A stretch of DNA of 52,010 nucleotides, taken from the NCBI GenBank assembly GCA_964502735.1, contig CAZCYD010000016.1, positions 1 through 52,010 on the forward strand, written 5' to 3'. The translations under genes were made by a program, and so were the position numbers. The notes beneath the pieces were generated by a model. That model was not told where the DNA came from. It saw nothing but the letters and a program-made list of their open reading frames with translations, and did no database searches. Positions 25,820-33,674 of this stretch are shown here, one piece after another. This DNA is from JACKAN01 sp964502735. GTDB lineage: Bacteria > Bdellovibrionota > Bdellovibrionia > Bdellovibrionales > UBA1609. How positions within the stretch are numbered: the stretch's first letter is position 1; every line of letters starts with the position of its first letter.

Positions 25820-27289
25820 ATGAGTATTAAAATCTACAATACAGAAACGAAAAAAAAGGAAGACTTTGTTCCCTTGGTTGAAGGACACGTTAAAATGTAT
25901 GTCTGCGGCCCAACGGTTTATGATTTTTTACACATAGGCAATTACAGAGGGGCTATATTTTTTAATGCTGTAAGAAATTGGTTAGAGCGCAGAGGCTATC
26001 TGGTTAATTATGTCTACAACTATACAGATGTTGACGATAAAATTCTAAATCGGGCTCAGGCAGAAGGTGTAGATCCTAAAGTTATAGCTGAGACATATAT
26101 TCAAGAATTTCAAAAAGATTATAAAGACCTTCATTTAAGACCTCATAGTCACAATCCCAGGGTGACCGAATTTATGCCAGAGATCATTGAGTTTATTGGC
26201 AAGCTCATCGAGAAAGATTTGGCCTACGTAGTCAATGGAGATGTCTACTACCAAGTTCATGCATTTGAAAAGTACGGAAGACTGAGCAATAAAAAAATTG
26301 AAGATTTGGAGTCGGGATATAGGATTGAGGTGGATCAAAGAAAAAAGAGTCCTTCAGATTTTGCTCTGTGGAAATCAGTTAAAGCTGGTGAACAGTCTTG
26401 GGAAAGTCCATGGGGTCATGGGCGTCCAGGTTGGCATATTGAATGTTCAGTAATGATTCACTCCCTTCTGGGAGACACCATTGATATTCATGGTGGCGGG
26501 CTTGATTTAGTTTTTCCTCATCATGAGAATGAGATTGCTCAATCTGAAGGCTGCACAGGAAAGCATTTTGTTAAATACTGGATGCACAACAATATGTTAG
26601 AGTTTGGTGCACATAAAATGTCCAAGTCACTAGGTAATGTTCGAACGGGGAGATCTTTTTTAAACGAGTATAACGGTGAAATTTTAAAATTCATGATGCT
26701 CAATTCACACTACCGGTCTACTATTGATTTTTCGGATGAACAAATACAAAGAACGATTTTGTCATTAGCAAGGTTTTATTCGGCACTGTCTCATGCTGAG
26801 GAGCTTCTTAAAATTGAATCAAAATTAGTTCCAATACCTGATGTGTTTGAAAAGGCGACAGATGAAGTCAGTCGTCGCTTTGAAGAGGCGATGGACGATG
26901 ACTTTAATACAGCTGAGGCTATGGCTAGACTTTTTGAATACGTTAGGGTTTTTAATGGCCTCACAAGAAAACCACGTTTCGAACCTGAGCACAGAGCCAT
27001 TGCAGAAGTGTTCTTGCCCTTACTGAAAACGTTGGGAAACGTGATGGCTTTATTCCAGGAAAATCCTCGGGTTTTTCTAACCACACTAGATGATATGCTT
27101 TTGGATAAAAAGGGATTAAATCGAAAAGACGTAGAAGCCTTAGTTAAGAGACGAACAAAAGCCAGAGAGGAAAAGAACTGGCCTGAAGCAGATAGTGCCC
27201 GTGACGAATTAAAACTCAAGGGAATTGCTGTACAAGACCTTCCAACGGGAACAACTTGGGAAGTCGATAAGTCCGTAGACAGTTTGTAA
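25820..27289 (+). CDS. cysS: Cysteinyl-tRNA synthetase
   Basis: Class I synthetase that charges tRNA-Cys. Seen: VYDFLHIGNYRG (HIGH motif) preceded by MYVCGPTVYD with the zinc-ligand Cys, the block HGGGLDLVFPHHENEIAQSE, and KMSKSLGN. 489 aa is typical. A GGAAGAG site lies ahead of ATG 25820. The final base of its stop codon is the first base of uvrB, so the two genes are coupled. Confidence 0.97.
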   Translation: MSIKIYNTETKKKEDFVPLVEGHVKMYVCGPTVYDFLHIGNYRGAIFFNAVRNWLERRGYLVNYVYNYTDVDDKILNRAQAEGVDPKVIAETYIQEFQKDYKDLHLRPHSHNPRVTEFMPEIIEFIGKLIEKDLAYVVNGDVYYQVHAFEKYGRLSNKKIEDLESGYRIEVDQRKKSPSDFALWKSVKAGEQSWESPWGHGRPGWHIECSVMIHSLLGDTIDIHGGGLDLVFPHHENEIAQSEGCTGKHFVKYWMHNNMLEFGAHKMSKSLGNVRTGRSFLNEYNGEILKFMMLNSHYRSTIDFSDEQIQRTILSLARFYSALSHAEELLKIESKLVPIPDVFEKATDEVSRRFEEAMDDDFNTAEAMARLFEYVRVFNGLTRKPRFEPEHRAIAEVFLPLLKTLGNVMALFQENPRVFLTTLDDMLLDKKGLNRKDVEALVKRRTKAREEKNWPEADSARDELKLKGIAVQDLPTGTTWEVDKSVDSL

Positions 27290-29355
27290 TGGCTAAAAAA
27301 AAGAATTTAAAAATAGTAAGCCCATTTGAACCCGCAGGAGATCAGCCTGGAGCTATAAATGAAATCTTAGGCAACTACAAACAGGGCTTGAAACACCAGG
27401 TCTTATTGGGCGCAACGGGAACGGGCAAGACCTTTACCATGGCCAAAGTTGTGGAGTCTATAAACCAACCTGTATTAATACTGGCTCCTAATAAAACCTT
27501 GGCAGCCCAACTCTTTGCAGAATTTAGAGAACTTTTTCCTAATAATGCAGTCGAGTATTTTGTTTCCTACTATGATTACTATCAACCTGAAGCCTATGTT
27601 CCCGCCAAAGATCTTTTTATAGAAAAAGACTCTGCAATTAACGAACAGATAGACCGCATGAGGCATTCAGCCACTCGCTCTTTATTTGATAGACGTGATG
27701 TTATTATTGTCAGCAGTGTTTCTTGCATTTATGGATTAGGTTCTCCTGAAGCTTATGAAGGTATGATGATTCACCTTGTGAGCAATAGCGAAATGAGAAG
27801 AGATACTCTCTTGCGCGAACTTGTTCGTATTCAATACAACAGAAACGATATTGATTTTCATAGGGGAACTTTTCGAGTGCGTGGCGACTCAGTTGAGGTG
27901 CACCCTCCTTATGAAGAAGATAGAGCTTTGCGAATTGAGTTTTTTGGAGATTTTATTGATAAAATTGTTTGGGTGGACCCTTTAAGGGGTAAACTTTTGG
28001 AGGAGCTTGATCAAGTTGCCATCTATCCAGGTAGTCACTACGTAACATCTGAAGATAGAATTAAAGTGGCAATAGAAAGCATTAGAGAGGAGCTCAGAGA
28101 ACGTATTCAGCACTACCGAAGCCAAATTCTATACAAGGAAGCTGAGCGCATAGAGCAAAGAACTCAGTATGATTTAGAAATAATGAGCGAGATGGGGTTT
28201 TGTCCAGGTATCGAGAATTATTCTAGACATTTGACAGGAAGGCCCTCTGGAGCTCCCCCTCCAACATTGTTAGAATATTTTCCTAAGGAGTTTGTTACAA
28301 TCATTGATGAAAGTCATGTAACAGTTCCTCAAATTGGTGGGATGTATAGAGGCGATCGGGCGCGAAAAATGACTCTTGTTGAGCATGGATTTCGACTACC
28401 TTCGGCTTTAGATAATCGTCCATTAAATTTCCAAGAGTTCGAGGGCCTTATGGATAAGGTTCTTTATGTTTCTGCTACGCCAGGGGATTATGAGTTGAAA
28501 AGAAGTGAGGGCGTTATTGTTGAGCAGATTATTAGACCCACAGGGCTTGTTGATCCTGAGGTCGAGGTTCGCCCTGTTAAGCATCAGGTCGATGATCTTT
28601 TAAAAGAAATTCGAATACGAATAAAAAATAAAGAACGGGTACTTATTACCACATTAACCAAACGCAGCTCAGAAGACCTGACAGAGTATTACGAGAGTCT
28701 TGGACTTAAAGTAAAGTATCTTCATAGTGAAATAGAGACTTTAGAACGGAGTGATATTATTCGAGATCTGCGCCTGGGAATTTTTGACGTTTTAATTGGA
28801 ATCAACTTACTTAGAGAGGGGTTGGATATTCCAGAAGTGAGCTTGGTGGCGATTACAGATGCTGATAAAGAAGGCTTTTTAAGATCTGAGCGCTCACTTA
28901 TCCAAACAATTGGACGTGCAGCAAGAAATGCCAACGGTCGTGTGATTTTGTATGCTGATAAGATTACAGACTCTATGAAAAAAGCTATGGAAGAGACACA
29001 AAGGCGTCGGCAAGTTCAATTAGAATATAACAAGAAACATGGAATTATTCCTAAGACGATTAAAAAATCTATAGCAAAGGGGCTCATTGAAGTTTTCGGA
29101 ATAAAGGAAGGGGATGACTCTAAGGCCATTAATAAAGTCAGAGCCACTATTGAAAAGTACCATGAAAATCCGAGTGGACTATCCTCAGAAATTAAAAAAC
29201 TTAAAAATAGAATGAAAAAAGCAGCTGATAATTTAGATTTTGAAGAGGCAGCTAAGATTCGCGATGAGATCAAAAGGCTTGAGTTATTGCAGTTGACAAC
29301 TATGGAGGGGGCTGTAGATGCGGTAAACACTGCGACCCTTGAGGGAGATGTCTAG
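27289..29355 (+). CDS. uvrB: UvrABC system protein B
   Basis: UvrB is the damage-verifying helicase-like subunit of nucleotide excision repair. Seen: Walker A LLGATGTGKTFTMAKVV near residue 40, the beta-hairpin region YYDYYQPEAYVP, motif II IIDESHVTVPQ, INLLREGLDIPEVSL, QTIGRAARN, and the C-terminal UVR domain (about 630-670) that contacts UvrC. 688 aa matches the family. It overlaps cysS by 1 base and uvrC by 8, so uvrB-uvrC are an operon. uvrA is not in the window. Confidence 0.97.
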   Translation: MAKKKNLKIVSPFEPAGDQPGAINEILGNYKQGLKHQVLLGATGTGKTFTMAKVVESINQPVLILAPNKTLAAQLFAEFRELFPNNAVEYFVSYYDYYQPEAYVPAKDLFIEKDSAINEQIDRMRHSATRSLFDRRDVIIVSSVSCIYGLGSPEAYEGMMIHLVSNSEMRRDTLLRELVRIQYNRNDIDFHRGTFRVRGDSVEVHPPYEEDRALRIEFFGDFIDKIVWVDPLRGKLLEELDQVAIYPGSHYVTSEDRIKVAIESIREELRERIQHYRSQILYKEAERIEQRTQYDLEIMSEMGFCPGIENYSRHLTGRPSGAPPPTLLEYFPKEFVTIIDESHVTVPQIGGMYRGDRARKMTLVEHGFRLPSALDNRPLNFQEFEGLMDKVLYVSATPGDYELKRSEGVIVEQIIRPTGLVDPEVEVRPVKHQVDDLLKEIRIRIKNKERVLITTLTKRSSEDLTEYYESLGLKVKYLHSEIETLERSDIIRDLRLGIFDVLIGINLLREGLDIPEVSLVAITDADKEGFLRSERSLIQTIGRAARNANGRVILYADKITDSMKKAMEETQRRRQVQLEYNKKHGIIPKTIKKSIAKGLIEVFGIKEGDDSKAINKVRATIEKYHENPSGLSSEIKKLKNRMKKAADNLDFEEAAKIRDEIKRLELLQLTTMEGAVDAVNTATLEGDV

Positions 29356-31210
29356 AACAGAATACCTAAAAGATTTTATAAAAGCTTTCCCTATTGTGCC
29401 AGGTGTGTATCTGATGAAGAATGAGGCTGATAAAATCATATATATTGGTAAAGCTAAAAACTTAAGAAATCGCGTGCGGTCATATTTTAACAATAACAAA
29501 GACCAAAGCATAAAAACTCTTTATCTTGTTAACCAAATTCACAATATTGATTATTTACTGACAAAGACTGAAGTCGAAGCCTTTTTATTAGAAGCGTCTT
29601 TAATAAAAAAACATAGACCCAAGTACAATATTCGTTTAAAGGACGACAAGTCCTATCCCTACATAGTTTGCAATATTGAGCATGAATATCCAAGATTCTA
29701 CTTGGCTAGAAAAGTAAAAAAAGATGGAGCCCTTTATTTTGGACCCTATACGAGTAGCTATTCAGTTAGAGAAACAATAAAATTTATCAATCGTACATTT
29801 AAAATTCGAGATTGTACCGAGAGTTTTTTTAATTCGCGCAAACGGCCATGTATGACGTACCAAATTAATCGTTGCACGGGCCCTTGTGTTGATCTTATTA
29901 CGGTCGAAGATTACGCTCGCGATGTGGATAGTTCTCTAGATTTTTTACGAGGTCGAGATAAGGCCATCACAACCCAACTAAAACGTCTTATGAAGGAGGC
30001 TTCTCAAGCGGAGAGATTTGAAGTTGCAGCCAAATATCGAGATAGTCTTCGTGCGGTCGAGTCTATTTGGCAAAGACAAGCTGTTGTCTCTAAGGATACA
30101 GATCTCGATACCGATATTGTAGCTTGTTTTGGCGATAAATCAGGAACACTTGTTGAGACTATGCATGTTCGATCGGGGAGAGTCATCGGCAATAGATGGA
30201 ATTTTTTGCCTAAAATTGATATGTTGAACTCAGAAGAAGATCCGCGTGAGTGGATGACGTCGTTTTTGAATCAGTACTACTCAGATAATATAATTCCCGA
30301 TGAAATTATATTGCCGTTTGATTTAGGTCAGGACATTCATAAATTGTTACTTGCTGTATTTAAGGAGCGGCAGGGGCATGAGCCCAGAATATTGTGGTCC
30401 TTAGATAAGGAAAAAAAATCTCTTATGGAAATGGCTGAAAAAAATGCGGAGTCGCATTTTAGAGACTATGTATCTAAGCGAAATCATCGCCTGCATGGAT
30501 TAGAAGAAATTCAAGCTAAACTCCATTTGCCACAATTGCCGTCTCGTATTGAGTGTTATGATATTTCAAATTTTCAAGGCGAGGACTCCGTAGCTTCTCA
30601 AGTGGTATTTGAAGAGGGCTTGCCCAAAAAAGAAGACTACCGTCGCTATAAAATAAGAACAGTTAAGGGGGCTGATGATTATGCGAGCATGAGAGAGGTT
30701 TTGGAGCGCCGTTTGAAGCATACGGAATATGATGATCCCCAGTTAATCGTTGTTGATGGAGGTAAGGGCCAGTTGAGGTCCGCAGTTGAAGTTTTGAGAG
30801 AGCTGGGTAGAGCGGAAATTCCTGTCGTGGGATTAGCTAAGGCTAGGACTCAAGGTGGATTTGATAGTGCTAATGTGGAAGGTTCAGAAGAGAGGTTTTT
30901 TCTTCCTGGACGACAGAATCCCGTGATTTTTGCAAAAAACTCAGAGGCATTTCAGGTTTTGGTAGGTATTAGAGATGAGGCTCACAGGTTTGCACTAAGT
31001 TATCATCGTAATTTGAGAGGGCAGAGATCTTTGCAAAGTGAGTTAGATCTAGTTGTGGGATTGGGAAATAAACGTAAACAAATTTTATTAAAGAGATATG
31101 AAAGTGTTGAGCAGATTAAAAATGCCGATGTTTCAGAGATTGCTAGTCTTAGGGGATTTAATCTAGTTCTTGCTGAGCGAATTCTTCTTCAATTAAATGA
31201 GGACTCATAA
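29348..31210 (+). CDS. uvrC: UvrABC system protein C
   Basis: UvrC makes the dual incisions in nucleotide excision repair. Seen: the GIY-YIG nuclease domain (PGVYLMKNEADKIIYIGKAK, about residues 16-35), a UVR motif near 200, the UvrC endonuclease core with IECYDISNFQGEDSVAS and VVDGGKGQL, and C-terminal helix-hairpin-helix motifs (LRGFNLVLAERIL). 620 aa from ATG 29348; a TTG at 29339 is also in frame. The palindromic repeat element starts 16 bases after its stop. Confidence 0.96.
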   Translation: MSRTEYLKDFIKAFPIVPGVYLMKNEADKIIYIGKAKNLRNRVRSYFNNNKDQSIKTLYLVNQIHNIDYLLTKTEVEAFLLEASLIKKHRPKYNIRLKDDKSYPYIVCNIEHEYPRFYLARKVKKDGALYFGPYTSSYSVRETIKFINRTFKIRDCTESFFNSRKRPCMTYQINRCTGPCVDLITVEDYARDVDSSLDFLRGRDKAITTQLKRLMKEASQAERFEVAAKYRDSLRAVESIWQRQAVVSKDTDLDTDIVACFGDKSGTLVETMHVRSGRVIGNRWNFLPKIDMLNSEEDPREWMTSFLNQYYSDNIIPDEIILPFDLGQDIHKLLLAVFKERQGHEPRILWSLDKEKKSLMEMAEKNAESHFRDYVSKRNHRLHGLEEIQAKLHLPQLPSRIECYDISNFQGEDSVASQVVFEEGLPKKEDYRRYKIRTVKGADDYASMREVLERRLKHTEYDDPQLIVVDGGKGQLRSAVEVLRELGRAEIPVVGLAKARTQGGFDSANVEGSEERFFLPGRQNPVIFAKNSEAFQVLVGIRDEAHRFALSYHRNLRGQRSLQSELDLVVGLGNKRKQILLKRYESVEQIKNADVSEIASLRGFNLVLAERILLQLNEDS

Positions 31211-31226
31211 TTGCATTGCTTATTGA

Positions 31227-31370
31227 AACAAAGCCAATTTCAAAAAAATAAGTGTCTAAATTTTGTGAATGTGCCTCACGCGCAGTTCCGCAGCCTCAAG
31301 GCTGCGGCTGTGTGAGCATGAGGCACATTCACAAAATTTAGACACTTATTTTTTTGAAATTGGCTTTGTT
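31227..31370. repeat. Long palindromic element, copy 1 (144 bp)
   Basis: Arms 31227-31278 and 31319-31370 are exact 52-bp reverse complements. The centre (31279-31318) holds a smaller hairpin with stem CCGCAGCC (31288-31295), loop TCAA and GGCTGCGG (31300-31307). It fills the gap between convergent uvrC and the ThiF-like gene, and the right arm reaches into that gene's stop codon. A second copy lies at 35298-35433 in the same orientation. A role as bidirectional terminator is possible. It could also be a MITE-like or REP-like element. No transposase is adjacent. Confidence 0.92.
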
Positions 31371-32268
31371 ATTTAGTTTTGAGAAAAAAATTTTTCATCA
31401 AGTAAATTTTTAGTTTTTGCCAGGGATTACGATTTCCAAATGGTCTGTAAAAAGTTCCACTGTAGTTATGGTAGAAATCAACAAAAAAACCTCGTGGAGC
31501 CCAAAGGATAGGACCTCTTTTTAAAAAGTATTTTACAACCACAGAACCCATTGCTGCTGAAGCCGCATCACAGCCAATATTTAAAGACGGAAGAGACTTT
31601 TCAAATAATTTTACAGATTGCGGGTGAGCCAAATAAGATTTGTGGCGACTGATGAGGTGAGGAATAATGCCGGCTAAAAATCTCACAATTTTCTCTTCAG
31701 TTGTAAGTTGAGGATTCTTTAATTGGAAGTACTCAGAAAAACTAGGGCCATCGGGATGAAAGGCCATGATTGTTGTCCCCATTCCAAAAGGGCCCGCAGT
31801 AATAACGGGAATGCCTTTTTGGTGAGCAAGATCGTAGAGAGCAATCCTGACACTCATGGCGTAGAGATCAAGCGTATCCACAACAAGATCAACCTTTTCT
31901 AAAAATCTTTCCATATTTTCGGGTTGCACACCTTGGTTAAAGAGCTCAATTTGGCAGTTTGGATTTATGGATTTTGCAAGTTCGAACATAACCTCAACTT
32001 TTTCCCTATCGATTGATTGGCAATTAGCTCCTAGCTGGCGGTTAAAATTGTGGATTTGAAAACTGTCAAAGTCGGCAATGTGAAAACTCTGAAAACCGGT
32101 TCTTAAAAAGTTATGTAGATGATGACCTCCCACTCCACCAAGACCTGGTATAGCAATAGTTTTATTTTTTAAGATATCTTGTTCTTTTGGGGTGAACCAG
32201 CCAATATTGCGAATAAACGCTGAATTATAGTCAAATTTATTTATATTTAGTCTCTCGTTATTTGTCAT
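31369..32268 (-). CDS. Stand-alone E1-like (ThiF/MoeB/HesA family) adenylyltransferase
   Basis: ThiF-family enzymes adenylate the C terminus of ubiquitin-like or peptide substrates. Seen: the Rossmann nucleotide loop AIPGLGGVGGHHLHNFLRTG, ADFDSFQIHNFNRQLGA (the DxDxxxxxNxxRQ motif), and VDLVVDTLDLY with the downstream VITAGPFGMG. The zinc CxxC pairs of MoeB/ThiF are not visible, and a C-terminal region with LNIGCDAASAAMGSV continues instead. I chose ATG 32268; another ATG lies at 32289. TATAAT (32283-32278) lies so close that the transcript might be nearly leaderless. No ubiquitin-like or carrier gene is adjacent, so the substrate is unknown. Confidence 0.8.
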   Translation of the reverse strand: MTNNERLNINKFDYNSAFIRNIGWFTPKEQDILKNKTIAIPGLGGVGGHHLHNFLRTGFQSFHIADFDSFQIHNFNRQLGANCQSIDREKVEVMFELAKSINPNCQIELFNQGVQPENMERFLEKVDLVVDTLDLYAMSVRIALYDLAHQKGIPVITAGPFGMGTTIMAFHPDGPSFSEYFQLKNPQLTTEEKIVRFLAGIIPHLISRHKSYLAHPQSVKLFEKSLPSLNIGCDAASAAMGSVVVKYFLKRGPILWAPRGFFVDFYHNYSGTFYRPFGNRNPWQKLKIYLMKNFFLKTK

Positions 32269-32401
32269 GTTGATAATATTATATTGCAAATTTTGATTTA
32301 AAAACTCGGAGTTCTAAATTTGATAAGTTTTTTCAAATTTGGCTATTGTTGACGAAAAATATAATTAAAATCCGATTGTAAAAGAGATGATTATAAAAGT
32401 G

Positions 32402-33448
32402 TTACCAGTTGATGTTGGAAGAGTCTTTTTTAAGTTTATTTTTAATTTCATTGGCTTCAAAAAAATGCAAAAGAAAAACTTGGACACACTCCTTGTCTCT
32501 TTCTCCATCTTCTACCAAGAGCTGGTGAATATCTCCATAAAGTTGAAGTATCTTCTTTCTAATTTCTTCTTGAGCCTTTTTTGATGCGGGAAAAATGCGA
32601 TATGACCATCCTTTTCCTGAGGTCGGCACACCATCGACAGTTGAAAATCTATTTAAGGCCTGAGCAGTCCAGTACTTAGCTAACTTGGCAGACTCCACCT
32701 TTGTATCATTCTCCATATCCACTCGCTTAACATTAAGCTTGTACTTATTGTCTTCAAAGTGAATGGCCTTGTTTTCAAGTAAAAGACGAATGCCGTATTT
32801 GATTTGATCAATGGACATGTCTAAATGATGCGCCAAGAATTCGTCGGAGTGCGTTTCGAGATTTTTATAATCTTTATGCTCGAGCCATGCCTCTAGGGCA
32901 GATAACCAAGGAAAATTTGATTCCAAAGAAATCTGTTTTAGTTGAGTGGATAGAGGTGAGGGATGTGCACAAATGGAGTGGGTCGTCCGACGTGTTATTG
33001 AGTCTAAAAAAAAGGGAAGTGTCCGAGAACAGGTTCCGAGAAATTTAAGAAATAATGAAAACTCAAAATCTTTATTCTCTTTAAAAATTCTTCTCGTTTT
33101 ATTGGAGTCAATATCCAGGTAATAACTTATTTGTTTTGTGGTGAGATTGCCAAACTTGAGTCTTAGGGGCTCAAGAGGGGGGAGAGAAGGTATGATGAAG
33201 TCTTCTTTGGGTAGTCCAGCAAGTTTTGCAAGAATGTCCCAGATGTCTATATTGAGCGCTTGTGAGATGAGAACAAACTCGCTCCATTTTAATTTTTTTT
33301 GACCTTTCTCCCATTTGTGCCATTGATTGTAGGAGTAGCCGATAAGGCGATCCATTTCGTTCTGTTTTTTAGGGCCGCGGAGTCTTCTTACAATTTCTTG
33401 TGATAGCTTAGAGTAATCCATGGCGGCTTCGGGCTTCTGAAAGTTCAT
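32402..33448 (-). CDS. XRE-type HTH regulator with DUF4423/TIGR02147-like C-terminal region
   Basis: The N-terminal region (QNEMDRLIGYSYNQWHKWEKGQKKLKWSEF, split here as GYSYNQWHKWEKGQ) is a Cro/CI-like helix-turn-helix. The rest, about 250 residues with AKYWTAQALNRFS and the alpha-helical C-terminal half, resembles TIGR02147/DUF4423 proteins common in Bdellovibrio-like genomes. It is probably a DNA-binding regulator. The frame opens at TTG 33484, but that TTG is part of a TTGACA box, so I prefer ATG 33448, with ATG 33421 as alternative. A perfect palindrome covers the predicted -10 box, suggesting autoregulation. It is followed by the ThiF-like gene on the same strand. Confidence 0.75.
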   Translation of the reverse strand: MNFQKPEAAMDYSKLSQEIVRRLRGPKKQNEMDRLIGYSYNQWHKWEKGQKKLKWSEFVLISQALNIDIWDILAKLAGLPKEDFIIPSLPPLEPLRLKFGNLTTKQISYYLDIDSNKTRRIFKENKDFEFSLFLKFLGTCSRTLPFFLDSITRRTTHSICAHPSPLSTQLKQISLESNFPWLSALEAWLEHKDYKNLETHSDEFLAHHLDMSIDQIKYGIRLLLENKAIHFEDNKYKLNVKRVDMENDTKVESAKLAKYWTAQALNRFSTVDGVPTSGKGWSYRIFPASKKAQEEIRKKILQLYGDIHQLLVEDGERDKECVQVFLLHFFEANEIKNKLKKDSSNINW

Positions 33449-33450
33449 AC

Positions 33451-33484
33451 CGGCAAATTTTGCCGAGCCTAAATAGTTTGTCAA
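33451..33484 (-). promoter_or_regulatory. Promoter with palindromic operator of the XRE/DUF4423-like gene
   Basis: On the minus strand, TTGACA (33484-33479) is followed after 16 bases by CAAAAT (33462-33457). A perfect palindrome CGGCAAA-T-TTTGCCG (33451-33465) covers this -10 box. The layout is typical of a self-repressing HTH regulator. Confidence 0.55.
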
Positions 33485-33674
33485 ACCGACTTATAAGGAG
33501 CCCATGAATGTCCATCTATTTAGAATAGAGGGGTGGAAATAGCTATTGTGATGCGTTAGGACCTAGGACCGGAAGTCTAGTCTGTAAAGGGATGGAGTGC
33601 GGATTCGTTTTGCGCAAATATTTGAAACGTGTTTGAGTATGTAATGCCATTTTGGAACCACCAAGGAGGGTAAG

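Noticed and set aside
26791..27219. 142-aa minus-strand ORF inside cysS
   Set aside because: It is Ser-rich antisense of a strong coding region with no independent support.
29016..29330. 104-aa minus-strand ORF inside uvrB
   Set aside because: It lies wholly within a well-conserved gene and has no ribosome site or recognisable motif.
31227..31370. CRISPR-like or insertion-sequence interpretation of the palindromic element
   Set aside because: There are no spacers, no transposase and no consistent target duplication. The TA on both sides of the CCAATT ends in copy 2 is not found in copy 1.
33503..33541. Twelve-codon ORF after AGGAG upstream of the Gly13 subtilisin
   Set aside because: The ribosome site is good, but the ORF is very short and no regulatory structure follows it.
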